A DNA stretch of 64,000 bases from VAYN01 sp964540905. Lineage in GTDB: Bacteria; Actinomycetota; Thermoleophilia; Solirubrobacterales; 70-9. Positions within the stretch are counted from its first letter, which is position 1, and every line of letters starts with the position of its first letter. Under the pieces are notes generated by a model. The model saw only the letters and a program-made list of their open reading frames with translations, was not told the origin of the DNA and made no database searches. The translations under genes and the position numbers were made by a program. This document shows positions 55,949 through 63,939 of this stretch, in pieces. The stretch covers positions 81,316 through 145,315 of the forward strand of contig CAZIOS010000003.1 in assembly GCA_964540905.1 (NCBI GenBank), written 5' to 3'.

Positions 55949-57211
55949 TCACACCATCCGCGGCGCGTGCTTCGCCGTCAGCTCACCGCTCGCCTCGGCC
56001 TCGTCGCGCTTGGCCCAGCGGTTTAGCTCGCGGCGGGCGAGGACCATCTTGTGGACCTCGTCGGGGCCGTCGGCGAGGCGCAGCATGCGGCTGAAGCGCC
56101 AGAGGGCGGCGAGCGGGGTGTCGTCGGTCATGCCGAGGCTGCCGTGGATCTGGATCGCCCGGTCGAGCACGTCCATGACCATGTTGGCGGCGACGACCTT
56201 GATCGCCGAGATCGCCTGGCGGGCGGCGCGCTTGCCCTCGGTGTCCATCTTCCAGGCGGCGTAGAGGGTCAGCAGCCGGGCCTGGTCGATCTCCATCCGC
56301 GAGGCGGCGATCGCCTCCTGGACGAACTGCTTGTCGGCCAGCGGGCCGCCGAAGGCGACGCGCTCGTTGGCGCGGCGGCACATCATCTCGTGCGCCCGCT
56401 CGGCGGTCCCGATCGCCCGCATGCAGTGGTGGATGCGGCCCGGCCCGAGCCGGTCCTGGGCGATCGCGAAGCCGGCGCCGCGCTCGCCGAGCAGGCTGTC
56501 GGCCGGCACCCGGCACCCTTCGTAGCGGATCTCGCAGTGGCCGGGCCCTTTGTCGTGTCCCATCACCGGGATCGGCCGCACCAGGTTGAAGCCGGGGTTG
56601 TCGGTCGGGACGCAGATCATCGAGGCGCGCGCGTAGGGCGGGGCGTCGGGGTCGGTGACGACCATCGCGATCGCCAGCTCGGCCCCGACCGCGCCGGAGG
56701 TGAACCACTTGTGGCCGTCGATCACCCACTCGTCGCCGTCGAGTACCGCCCGCGCCTGCAGCAGGGTCGGGTCGGAGCCGGAGACCTCGGGCTCGGTCAT
56801 CGAGAAGCAGGAGCGGATCCGGCCCTCCAGCAGCGGCTCCAGCCAGCGCTCACGCTGCTCGGCGTTGCCGTGCTCGGCGAGGATCTCCATGTTGCCGGTG
56901 TCCGGAGCCGAGCAGTTGAAGGCCATCGGCGCCGCCATCGGGCTGCGGCCCATCTCCTCGCAGAGCAGCCCGTACTCCCAGTTGCTGAGGCCGGGACCGA
57001 AGCGCTCGTCGGGCATGAACAGGTTCCAGAGCCCCTCCGCCCGCGCCTTCTCCCGCACCGCGGCGAGGTTGCCGGGGTAGGGGACGCCGGGGCCGACCTC
57101 GTCGTCGAGCGCCTCCATCAGCTCGCGCTCGGTCGGGTAGATCTCGGCGTCCATGAAGTCGAGGATGCGCTCGCGCAGCGTCGCGACCTGGGGGCTGGGG
57201 GTGAAATCCAT
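55949..57211 (-). CDS. Acyl-CoA dehydrogenase (ACAD10/11-like)
   Basis: 420 residues; GAGGAGAGGA precedes ATG 57211. Acyl-CoA dehydrogenase blocks: GLWNLFMPDERFGPGLSNWE, CFSMTEPEVSGSDP, VIDGHKWFTSGAVGAE, GHDKGPGHCEIRYEGCRVP, RLGPGRIHHCMRAIG and IQIHGSLGMTDDTPL. It oxidises acyl-CoA with FAD; the phosphotransferase-like gene at 52748 fits the ACAD10/11 pathway. The C-terminus KHAPRMV is echoed by a short DNA repeat at 54693. Confidence 0.92.
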   Translation of the reverse strand: MDFTPSPQVATLRERILDFMDAEIYPTERELMEALDDEVGPGVPYPGNLAAVREKARAEGLWNLFMPDERFGPGLSNWEYGLLCEEMGRSPMAAPMAFNCSAPDTGNMEILAEHGNAEQRERWLEPLLEGRIRSCFSMTEPEVSGSDPTLLQARAVLDGDEWVIDGHKWFTSGAVGAELAIAMVVTDPDAPPYARASMICVPTDNPGFNLVRPIPVMGHDKGPGHCEIRYEGCRVPADSLLGERGAGFAIAQDRLGPGRIHHCMRAIGTAERAHEMMCRRANERVAFGGPLADKQFVQEAIAASRMEIDQARLLTLYAAWKMDTEGKRAARQAISAIKVVAANMVMDVLDRAIQIHGSLGMTDDTPLAALWRFSRMLRLADGPDEVHKMVLARRELNRWAKRDEAEASGELTAKHAPRMV

Positions 57212-57283
57212 GACTGCGGTTCCTCTCCTCGGGGCTGGACCGCGAACGCTACCGGGCGGGAAGCTCAGGCGGTAAATGCGCCT

Positions 57284-57301
57284 ATTATCATATCTGATAA
57301 T
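57284..57301. promoter_or_regulatory. Palindromic operator of the nucleotidyltransferase/HTH pair
   Basis: ATTATCA-TATC-TGATAAT is a perfect 7+4+7 palindrome just before ATG 57310, in an AT-rich patch. TGATAAT could be the -10 of a leaderless promoter. Autorepression by the HTH protein is the natural reading. Confidence 0.6.
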
Positions 57302-57309
57302 CTAACTCG

Positions 57310-58011
57310 ATGGCTGACGAACCGAGCGAAGTCCAGGGACGGGACCCACGCTTTGTAGCGCTGCTGGAGTCGGCAGCCCATCTGCAGAGATTGGTGCCGG
57401 GAGCGGTCCTGGTCGGTGGCGCCGCCGCGATTCTCTACGCGGACCATCGCGAATCGACCGACCACGATCATGTCGTCGCCGACCTGGCCGACCGCTTCGA
57501 GATGGTGCTGGAAGCGGTCGAGGAAGACGAGGGCTGGGCCACGAACAGGGTCACTCCGGGGAAGGTGATCCTGGGGAACCTGGACGGAATCGAGACGGGA
57601 GTCAGGCAGATGATCCGCAAGGTCCCCTTGGAGGTGGCCAAGGTCACCCTTCCGTCGGGTTCCGAGGTCGTGGTGCCGACGCTGGAGGAGACCCTGAGGA
57701 TCAAGGCGTTCCTGGTCGTGCGCCGCAACCAGACCCGCGACTACCTCGACCTCGCGGCCCTCTCCGAGCACCTCGGCCTCGATCGCGCGGCCGAGACGCT
57801 GGCGCGCATCGACGACTATTACGCCGACCAGCACGGGGCGGGCGACGGGGTCGCCTCCCAACTCGTCCGCCAGCTTTCCGATCCGGCGCCGGCCGATCGC
57901 TCGGTCACCGAGCAGCTCTCCTCCTACCGGCGCCTGCGGCAGCGCTGGAGCGATTGGGGCACGGTGACCGAGGTCTTGGGCGCGGTCGCCGCCCGGATGG
58001 TGAGCCCATGA
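57310..58011 (+). CDS. AbiEii/MNT-type nucleotidyltransferase (candidate toxin)
   Basis: 233 residues: VLVGGAAAILYADHRESTDH DHVV region holds the nucleotidyltransferase GG-x-STDxD-like motif, then PTLEETLRIKAFLVVRRNQT and RDYLDLAALSEHLGL, typical of AbiEii/DUF6036 proteins. Such enzymes can modify tRNA or proteins as toxins. Its stop overlaps the HTH gene start (ATGA). The pair with its own palindromic operator resembles a type II or type IV toxin-antitoxin system. Confidence 0.75.
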   Translation: MADEPSEVQGRDPRFVALLESAAHLQRLVPGAVLVGGAAAILYADHRESTDHDHVVADLADRFEMVLEAVEEDEGWATNRVTPGKVILGNLDGIETGVRQMIRKVPLEVAKVTLPSGSEVVVPTLEETLRIKAFLVVRRNQTRDYLDLAALSEHLGLDRAAETLARIDDYYADQHGAGDGVASQLVRQLSDPAPADRSVTEQLSSYRRLRQRWSDWGTVTEVLGAVAARMVSP

Positions 58012-58457
58012 GCGCACTCGTCTTTCGCAACGTCGACGTCGCGCCGGGCGACCCGGTCTCGGACTGGCCGCTGGAGGCGATTCAGACCGCCCTCGAGCGC
58101 GGTGGGCTGGAGCACTGGCGCCGGTTGGCGGACGCGATCCGGCTGGAGCCGTGGGGCCCGGTTGCGCGGCGGCTGGAGGAGGTGCTCTCCTACAGCCGGC
58201 CTTACGGCGTCGCAAACGCGCTTGGCCGGGCGATCTCACGGGTCCGGAGTGCCGCCGAGGCGGCGGAGCGCAACGCGGTCGCGGCCGAGATCGACCGGCT
58301 CGTGCGAGCTTCGGGCCTCTCCAGAGCCGACTTCGCCTTGCGGGTCGGCACCTCCGCTTCGAGGTTGTCCACCTACGTCACCGGCAAGGTCACCCCGTCG
58401 GCGGCGCTGATGGTGCGGATGCGCAGCGTCGCGAACGGCGATCAGCGGCGGCGGTAG
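58008..58457 (+). CDS. HTH (XRE-type) protein, candidate antitoxin
   Basis: ATG 58008 overlaps the nucleotidyltransferase stop. 149 residues: an N-terminal helical domain (DWPLEAIQTALERGGLEHWR, YSRPYGVANALGRAI) and a C-terminal helix-turn-helix (LVRASGLSRADFALRVGTSA, SRLSTYVTGKVTPSAALMVR). It likely binds the upstream palindrome and neutralises the partner. Its 3' end overlaps the convergent reductase gene by 16 bp. Confidence 0.78.
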   Translation: MSALVFRNVDVAPGDPVSDWPLEAIQTALERGGLEHWRRLADAIRLEPWGPVARRLEEVLSYSRPYGVANALGRAISRVRSAAEAAERNAVAAEIDRLVRASGLSRADFALRVGTSASRLSTYVTGKVTPSAALMVRMRSVANGDQRRR

Positions 58458-59173
58458 CGGGCGAAGAGCTCGCCTTCCTGCTCCAGCAGCCAGGCCAGCT
58501 CCAGCTCGGCGACCGCCGGCAGCTCGCCCTCGACGATCCGCGGAGCCTCGCCGCCGGTCAGCTTCGGGGCGATCGTCAGGAAGAGGTCGTCGACCATGCC
58601 GCCGCCCTGCAGCTCGCCGTGCAGGCCGGGGCCGCCCTCGCAGAGCAGGGCGCGGACGCCGTGCTCCCGGCGCAGTTGGCGCAGCGCCTCGGCGAGATCG
58701 ACGAAGCCCTGGTGGCGGACGATCTCCAGCGGGGTCGCGGTCGGCGGCGGCTCGGCCTCCGAGGCGGTGAAGATCAGCACCCGGCCCTCGCCCTCGGCGA
58801 ACAGCGGCGCCTCCCAGGGCAGGTCGAGGCGGCCGCTGACGATCGCCAGCAGCGGCTCGGGGGGGAGGCCGAGCCGTTCGCGGCGCTGGCGCTGCTCGGG
58901 GCGCGGCGCGAGGGGGCCGTAGCGCTCGGCCCGCATCGTCCCGGCGCCGATCATCACCGCGTCGAAGCGGGTCCGCAGGCCGGCCAGCATCGTCGTGTCG
59001 GCCGCGGAGCCGATCGGGCCGGAGACGCCGCCGATCGTCGCCCGGCCGTCGACCGTGGCGGCGAAGTTGACCGCGACCAGCGGCCGCTCGGCGCGCGGCT
59101 CCTCCCAGGGCCGGTAGGCCTGGAACTGCTCGTCGACCGTGGTCGGGCCGGGGTCCGGGGTCAGCCGCCGCAC
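58442..59173 (-). CDS. RibD C-terminal-domain reductase (pyrimidine/DHFR-like)
   Basis: GTG 59173 (MRRLTPDPGPTTVDEQFQAY) gives 243 residues; the frame stays open upstream through repeat B2 but that is repeat text. RibD-C/DHFR-like blocks: PLVAVNFAATVDGRATIGG, DAVMIGAGTMRAERYGPL, LLCEGGPGLHGELQGGGMVD and FLTIAPKLTGGE. It reduces a ribosylamino-pyrimidine or similar substrate with NADPH. It lies after the sulfotransferase with a family B palindrome 15 bp before its start. Confidence 0.83.
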   Translation of the reverse strand: MRRLTPDPGPTTVDEQFQAYRPWEEPRAERPLVAVNFAATVDGRATIGGVSGPIGSAADTTMLAGLRTRFDAVMIGAGTMRAERYGPLAPRPEQRQRRERLGLPPEPLLAIVSGRLDLPWEAPLFAEGEGRVLIFTASEAEPPPTATPLEIVRHQGFVDLAEALRQLRREHGVRALLCEGGPGLHGELQGGGMVDDLFLTIAPKLTGGEAPRIVEGELPAVAELELAWLLEQEGELFARYRRR

Positions 59174-59188
59174 CCGGCGCAGCCTAGT

Positions 59189-59231
59189 GCGTTCGTCTTT
59201 TGTCCTATATGCGACGACAAAAGACGAACGC
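59189..59231. repeat. Palindromic repeat family B, copy 2
   Basis: Perfect 16-bp arms GCGTTCGTCTTTTGTC (59189-59204) and GACAAAAGACGAACGC (59216-59231) around CTATATGCGAC. Compared with copy 1, the C-G pair inside CCTTTGTC/GACAAAGG is T-A in CTTTTGTC/GACAAAAG: both sides changed together. It lies 6 bp after the sulfotransferase stop and 15 bp before the reductase start. Confidence 0.85.
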
Positions 59232-59237
59232 GGCGAC

Positions 59238-60227
59238 TCAGGAGTAGTCGTGCCAGCCGGCGAACTCACGGCCGGCGAACTTCTGCAGCGCCGGCACGTC
59301 CTCGGCGAAGCGGCCGCGCAGGGTCTCGAAGAGGTCGTCGGGCAGCGTCGGCTTCGGCGCCGGCGGCTTCTCCGGATCGTGGACGAGCTTCTCGACCCGC
59401 CAGCGCAGCGGCTCCGGCAGGCGGTCGAAGTTGCGGTCGAAGGAGCGGAAGCCCGGCAGCTTGATCAGCTTCTCCATGAACTGGTATTTGTCGCCCTCCT
59501 TGGCGCCCGACTTCTCCCACTCGCGGCCGAACTGCTCGGAGGTGAAGTCGGGGTCGACGCCGGCGAAGGCGAAGGCCCTGCGCATCGTCGCCTCGCGTTC
59601 GTTCTGCAGCTCCTCCTGGGTGACGATCTCGATCTGGGCGCGGTCGAAGCGCTCGAGGTAGGGCTGCAGCTGCAGCCAGTACTTGGAGCGGTTGACGTAG
59701 GAGGAGTCGGGGTCGGAGAGGGTCGGGACCAGCTCGCGGGTCTCGTAGCCGGCGCCGGTGGCGTGGACCCAGTGCGAGAGGATGCGCTTGATCGGGTCGC
59801 GCACCATGTAGAGCAGGCGGGCGTCGGGGCAGTGCTGCCTGATCCGCGCGGCGACGCCGTCGAAGCGGGGCAGGTTGGTGTAGTGCGGGGATGACTCGCC
59901 GCGCACCTCGAAGCGGTCGTCGAAGCGGCTGGCGTACCAGTCGAGGCCGAGATCCCAGTTCAGCTCCGCGACGAAGAAGTTGAGCTCCTTCGGCTTCGAC
60001 ATCTGGATCTCCGGATGCAGGCCGAGGTAGTGGTGGATGCTGGTCGTGCCGCACTTGAGGCCGCCGATGATGATCAGGTTCGGCAGCTGCGCGTGGCGTT
60101 TGCGGCGGCGGCGGAAGCCGCTCTTGCGGTCGGCCGCGTAGCGCTCGCGGGCACGGTCGCACATCGCCTTGTCGGCGGGGTCGGGAGGCAGCGTCGGGGG
60201 CAGCGTGTGCGTGTCGGTGTCCGGCAC
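59238..60227 (-). CDS. PAPS-dependent sulfotransferase
   Basis: Start GTG 60227 (VPDTDTHTLPPTLPPDPADK) is possible; ATG 60164 (MCDRARERYAADRKSG) is the alternative. 329 or 308 residues. The 5'-phosphosulfate loop is IIIGGLKCGTTSIHHYLGLH and the 3'-phosphate motif YMVRDPIKRILSHWVHATGA, both of the heparan/cytosolic sulfotransferase fold. It adds sulfate to an unidentified lipid, glycan or small molecule. Divergent, by 21 bp, from the flippase-like gene at 60249, and upstream of the reductase. Confidence 0.88.
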   Translation of the reverse strand: MPDTDTHTLPPTLPPDPADKAMCDRARERYAADRKSGFRRRRKRHAQLPNLIIIGGLKCGTTSIHHYLGLHPEIQMSKPKELNFFVAELNWDLGLDWYASRFDDRFEVRGESSPHYTNLPRFDGVAARIRQHCPDARLLYMVRDPIKRILSHWVHATGAGYETRELVPTLSDPDSSYVNRSKYWLQLQPYLERFDRAQIEIVTQEELQNEREATMRRAFAFAGVDPDFTSEQFGREWEKSGAKEGDKYQFMEKLIKLPGFRSFDRNFDRLPEPLRWRVEKLVHDPEKPPAPKPTLPDDLFETLRGRFAEDVPALQKFAGREFAGWHDYS

Positions 60228-60248
60228 GAGCGGGCTAGTGTAGCTGCG

Positions 60249-61235
60249 ATGCCGCCCGCCGACCTCGCATCCAGCTTCAACAGCTTCTTCAACAGCGCCG
60301 CGGAATTCTTCCGCCACCTCTCCGAAGTCCACTGGACCTCGTTCGGGATCGCCCTGCTCTGCCTGCTGGCGATGCAGCTGTCCCGCGCCTGGGCCTGGCG
60401 CAACGTCCTCCGCGCCGCCTACCCGGCGCAGCGGATCGCCTTCCTGCCGTTGGGGGCGGCCTACCTGGCCGGGGCCGGGATCAACGCGATCGTCCCCGCC
60501 CACGCCGGCGACGTCACCAAGGTCTTCCTGGTCAAGCGCCAGATCCCCGATTCCTCCTACCCGGCGGTGACCTCCTCCTTCCTGGTCCAGACCGTCTTCG
60601 ACACCAGCGTCGGCGTGCTCGTCCTGCTCTACGCGATCACCCAGGGGCTGCTGCCGCCGCTGCCGCGGATCCCCGACCTGCCGGCCTTCGAGATCTCCTT
60701 CTGGGCCAGCCACCCGAAGACGCTGGCGATCGCGATCGTGGCGACCCTGGCGGCGATCGCGATCGCGATCTTCTTCCTCGCCCACCGGGTGCGTCGCTTC
60801 TGGGCCCGGGTCCGCCAGGGCCTGGTCATCCTCAGCCAGCCGCGTCGCTACCTGCGCCAGGTGGCGGCCTGGCAGGGGCTCGGCTGGCTCTTCCGCTTCG
60901 CCGCCTTCTGGTTTTTCCTCGAAGCCTTCGGCATCGGCGGCTCGATCGGCAACGTGATGCTGGTGATGAGCGTGCAGGCGATCGCCAACATCGTCCCCTT
61001 CACCCCCGGTGGCGCCGGCGCCCAGCAGGCGCTGCTGGTCGCGACCCTGAAGGGGCCCTCGCGCACCGCCGTCCTCTCCTTCTCGGTCGGCACCCAGATT
61101 GCGATGGCCGCCTGGTCGGTCGTGCTCGGCTTCGCCGCGATCCTGCTGGTCTTCCGGACGAGCGACTGGCGCGGTCTCATTCGTCAGGCTCAGGAGGAAG
61201 CGGACCAGGAAGAGGGGACGCCGAGCTCAGCTTGA
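60249..61235 (+). CDS. Flippase-like / LPG-synthase transmembrane-region membrane protein (YbhN/AglD family)
   Basis: ATG 60249 gives 328 residues with about eight membrane segments. VHWTSFGIALLCLLAMQLSR, AGAGINAIVPAHAGDVTKVF, NIVPFTPGGAGAQQALLVAT and the glycine-rich FTPGGAGA are the family signature (lysylphosphatidylglycerol synthetase TM region). Homologues flip or transfer lipid-linked glycans. The acidic tail RQAQEEADQEEGTPSSA ends the protein. Divergent from the sulfotransferase and overlaps the next gene at its 3' end by nine bases. Confidence 0.85.
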   Translation: MPPADLASSFNSFFNSAAEFFRHLSEVHWTSFGIALLCLLAMQLSRAWAWRNVLRAAYPAQRIAFLPLGAAYLAGAGINAIVPAHAGDVTKVFLVKRQIPDSSYPAVTSSFLVQTVFDTSVGVLVLLYAITQGLLPPLPRIPDLPAFEISFWASHPKTLAIAIVATLAAIAIAIFFLAHRVRRFWARVRQGLVILSQPRRYLRQVAAWQGLGWLFRFAAFWFFLEAFGIGGSIGNVMLVMSVQAIANIVPFTPGGAGAQQALLVATLKGPSRTAVLSFSVGTQIAMAAWSVVLGFAAILLVFRTSDWRGLIRQAQEEADQEEGTPSSA

Positions 61236-61886
61236 CCAGCCCGGGTAGCGGCCGGGGACGTTCCACTGCCAGGGCGGGCGTTCGGCGGCGGGGAAGTCGT
61301 AGTGGTCGCGGCCGGGGAGCGTCTCGAGCGGGACCAGGGCGGGGTCGTCCTTGATGAGGACCGGGGTACCGCTGGCGGCGTCGACGTCGGCCTGGGTGGC
61401 GCGGCGGGCGCGCCGTTCCCAGCCGAGGCCGGGGCGGTAGAGCCAGAAGACGACTTCGACCCAGCCGCGCGAGCGGCGGCGGTCGCGGACCTCGGTGAAG
61501 GCGGTGGTGCGCCGGTTCGAGGCGGTCAGGTGGAGCCCGGCGGCGACGGCGCAGCTCTCGCTCCGGCAGCGGCGGAAGTCGACCGGGACCAGCGGCAGGC
61601 CGGAGGGGCCGGGGAGGGCGACCGGCGCGGGGGCGAGCTCGCGCACCAGCCGCGCCAGCGGCCAGCCGTAGGCGGGGACCAGTGGATGGTGGCGGCAGGC
61701 GTCCGGCAGGCGCGGCCCGCAGGCCAGCCGCCTGCCGATCGCCCCCGCCAGGCCGCGGCCGGCGTCGACTTCGCCGCCCGCCGCGACGGCGGCGATCGCC
61801 GCCAGCAACAGCAGCGCGACCAGCGCCGCCAGCCCGGCCTGCTCGACGCTCGCCGATCCTCGCTCCGCCCGCCGTCGTCCATGCAT
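61227..61886 (-). CDS. TadE-like membrane-anchored protein
   Basis: ATG 61886 gives 219 residues: a basic N-terminus RRRAERGSASVEQAG, then one membrane helix (LAALVALLLLAAIAAVAAGG), with the ERGSASVE-type start of Tad pilus minor pilins. An Arg-rich extracellular domain follows with cysteines (LACGPRLPDACRHHP, RRCRSESCAVA). Convergent with the flippase-like gene, overlapping by nine bases. No tad operon is nearby, so a pilus role is only a guess. Confidence 0.65.
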   Translation of the reverse strand: MHGRRRAERGSASVEQAGLAALVALLLLAAIAAVAAGGEVDAGRGLAGAIGRRLACGPRLPDACRHHPLVPAYGWPLARLVRELAPAPVALPGPSGLPLVPVDFRRCRSESCAVAAGLHLTASNRRTTAFTEVRDRRRSRGWVEVVFWLYRPGLGWERRARRATQADVDAASGTPVLIKDDPALVPLETLPGRDHYDFPAAERPPWQWNVPGRYPGWSS

Positions 61887-61978
61887 GGGGCCGACGCTAG
61901 GCGACGCCCGCGCACGGGTGGCGCGCACAGGGTCGAGACTCTGTGCCGAAGCCGTCGCCGGTCTGCTTACATGGAGGC

Positions 61979-62248
61979 ATGGAGGGCAGTCCCTTCAACC
62001 TGTTCGGCGACCCCGACGAGTTCCGCGCCCGCATGGAGGAGCTCTCGGAGCAGATGCAGTCCTCCCAGCGCGTCGCCTGGGCCGACAACGCGATCAAGCT
62101 GGCGGTCGAGATGACCGTCGCCTCGATCGGCCGCCTCGACCTCACCGGCAGCGCCGACGAGCAGGCGATGCAGGTCCGCGACGCGATCCGCGTCCTCTTC
62201 CCCGAGGCCGTGACGTTGGTCCGCGAGGCCCGCGAAGGCCTCTCCTGA
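61979..62248 (+). CDS. Small acidic hypothetical protein
   Basis: ATG 61979 gives 89 residues (MEGSPFNLFGDPDEFRARME, ELSEQMQSSQRVAWADNAIK, LAVEMTVASIGRLDLTGSAD); a GTG at 61943 would add 12 residues. It is almost entirely helical and acidic, with no recognised family. Its TGA is the start of the left arm of palindromic repeat C2. Convergent with the zinc-ribbon gene at 62354. Confidence 0.65.
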   Translation: MEGSPFNLFGDPDEFRARMEELSEQMQSSQRVAWADNAIKLAVEMTVASIGRLDLTGSADEQAMQVRDAIRVLFPEAVTLVREAREGLS

Positions 62249-62343
62249 GGCCGGGGGGACGGCGCATTTCGGCGTCCTCGGTCGCTTGCGTGCGGAGCAC
62301 GCGGCGCTCCCTGCGTCCTTGAACTGCTTGTCCCCCCGGCCTC
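62247..62343. repeat. Palindromic repeat family C, copy 2
   Basis: Perfect 14-bp arms GAGGCCGGGGGGAC (62247-62260) and GTCCCCCCGGCCTC (62330-62343) around a 69-nt core with the same GCAT-TCGGCGTCCTCGGTCG, hairpin GCGTG-CGGAG-CACGC and CGTCCTTGAACTGCTTG as copy 1. Inner stem bases differ from copy 1 in a paired way. It lies between two convergent genes, and its left arm overlaps a TGA exactly as in copy 1. Confidence 0.85.
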
Positions 62344-62353
62344 AGGAGGGTGT

Positions 62354-62980
62354 TTAGAGCAGTTCGGTGCGCAGCGCTATCGCGGCGCCGCGGCCGAAGG
62401 GGGCGCCGGCCAGCTCGATCGGCAGGGCGACGACCAGCGCCGGGATCGCCAGGACGACGCTGATCAGGGCGTCGATGCGGCGCTGCCAGGGCCGGCCCGC
62501 CGGCGCCGCCTGGCCCCGTCCCAGGGCGCCGAGGGCGACGTTGTGACCGAAGGTGACGCTGTTGAGCAGCGTCTGCCAGGTGATCGCGAGGCTGGCAGCC
62601 GGCGACCAGCGGCGGCCCCTGACGATCTGGTCGCGGCGGGCGATGAGGCGGCGCACCGCCTCGACCGTGAACAGATAGCGGGCGCCCGGCTCCAGCCCGG
62701 CCCAGCCGGCGCTGCCGAGCGAGGCGGCGAAGCTGGCCCGGTTGGCGATCCGCGGCCGGCTGCCGCCGAGCCGGTCGAGCTCGCGCAGCGCCTCCTCGAG
62801 CTCGCCGTCGCCGCCGATCACGGCGAGACCGCAGCTCTCGCAGCGGCTGACCGCGCCGCGCAGGCCGGGCCGGGCCGCCAGCCAGCCGAACAGCGGCTCG
62901 CCGCAGGCGGGGCACGGGGGGTTGTCGGGACCGGCGCCGGCCTCGAGCGGGACGACCTGGGTCGGCTGCGCTTCGCTCAC
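62354..62980 (-). CDS. Zinc-ribbon membrane-anchored hypothetical protein
   Basis: GTG 62980 gives 208 residues: zinc ribbon CPACGEPLFGWLAARPG and SRCESCGLAVIGGDG at the N-terminus, a middle helical part (ANRASFAASLGSAGWAGLEP), and a C-terminal membrane helix (DALISVVLAIPALVVALPIE). No family recognised beyond the ribbon. It is divergent from the membrane protein at 63001 by 20 bp and convergent with the small protein, with repeat C2 between. Confidence 0.65.
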   Translation of the reverse strand: MSEAQPTQVVPLEAGAGPDNPPCPACGEPLFGWLAARPGLRGAVSRCESCGLAVIGGDGELEEALRELDRLGGSRPRIANRASFAASLGSAGWAGLEPGARYLFTVEAVRRLIARRDQIVRGRRWSPAASLAITWQTLLNSVTFGHNVALGALGRGQAAPAGRPWQRRIDALISVVLAIPALVVALPIELAGAPFGRGAAIALRTELL

Positions 62981-63000
62981 GCCCGGTAGCGTACGCGCCC

Positions 63001-63939
63001 GTGATCAAGGGCCGGCAGCAGATCCTGGAGTGGGAGTCGCGTTGGACGATGCCGGCTGGGGTCGCGACCCTCTTCGGCGCCGTCCTGCTGATCGCCTCGG
63101 CCTTCGTGATCGGCAGCGTCAGCGGCGACACCGACTCCGCGCTGTTGCGCTCGGCTCACGAACACGCCTCCGCGGTGACCCTGGCCAGCGTCCTCGAGGC
63201 GCTCGGCTTCGTCCTCCTGGTCGCGCCGCTGGTCTTCCTCTTCCGCGCCGCCGACGGCCGCAGCGAGCAGATGCGCTCCCAGCTGATCGGCCTCGTCGTC
63301 GCGGCGCCGCTCTTCCTCGCCGCCTCGGGCCTGCTCAACGCCACCGCCACCAACGAAGCCGCCGACAGCTTCTCCTCCGGCGGCGCCAAGTCGACGCTGA
63401 CCCCGAAGGAAGCGGCGAGCGAATGCGGGTCGGACCTGAAGGAAAAGGGCGCAAAAGAATTCGGCGAAGAACACGAAGCGGCGAAGGGGTCGACGCCGCA
63501 GGCGCGGTGCGTGGCGGAAAAGCGCAGCGACGACGAAGCGAGCAACGCGCTCAGCGAAGCCTCGACCCGCGGTATCGCCACCGGCTTCGGCCTCGCCGGC
63601 CGCCTCGGCCTCGCCATCGCCCTCTTCTACACCTGCCTCAACGCGATGCGGGTCGGCCTGCTCTCCCGTTTCTGGGGCTCGCTGGGGATGGCGCTCGGGG
63701 TCGCGGCGCTGCTGCTCCTGGTCCAGTTCTCGCTGATCTTCTTCATCTACCTCGGCCTGCTCCTGATCGGCAGGATCCCCGGCGGCCGCCCCCCCGCCTG
63801 GCCCGCCGGCCGCGCCGTCCCCTGGCCCACCGCCGGCGAGAAAGCCGCCGCCGCACTGGAACCGTCGGAACCCACTGCCGACGACGAGCCCGAGCCGCCA
63901 CCGGACGGCCCCCGCCGCAAGCGCAAGCGGCGCGACTAG
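63001..63939 (+). CDS. Multi-span membrane protein of unknown function
   Basis: GTG 63001 gives 312 residues with about five membrane segments (GVATLFGAVLLIASAFVIGS, VTLASVLEALGFVLLVAPLV, LIGLVVAAPLFLAASGLLNA, GLAIALFYTCLNAMRVGLLS, VAALLLLVQFSLIFFIYLGL). Between the third and fourth lies an exposed loop with two cysteines (ASECGSDLKEKGAKEF, PQARCVAEK). The last 60 residues are Pro-rich and end in RKRKRRD. It loosely resembles DUF4386-type proteins. The final 61 bp of the window after its stop show nothing further. Confidence 0.7.
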   Translation: MIKGRQQILEWESRWTMPAGVATLFGAVLLIASAFVIGSVSGDTDSALLRSAHEHASAVTLASVLEALGFVLLVAPLVFLFRAADGRSEQMRSQLIGLVVAAPLFLAASGLLNATATNEAADSFSSGGAKSTLTPKEAASECGSDLKEKGAKEFGEEHEAAKGSTPQARCVAEKRSDDEASNALSEASTRGIATGFGLAGRLGLAIALFYTCLNAMRVGLLSRFWGSLGMALGVAALLLLVQFSLIFFIYLGLLLIGRIPGGRPPAWPAGRAVPWPTAGEKAAAALEPSEPTADDEPEPPPDGPRRKRKRRD

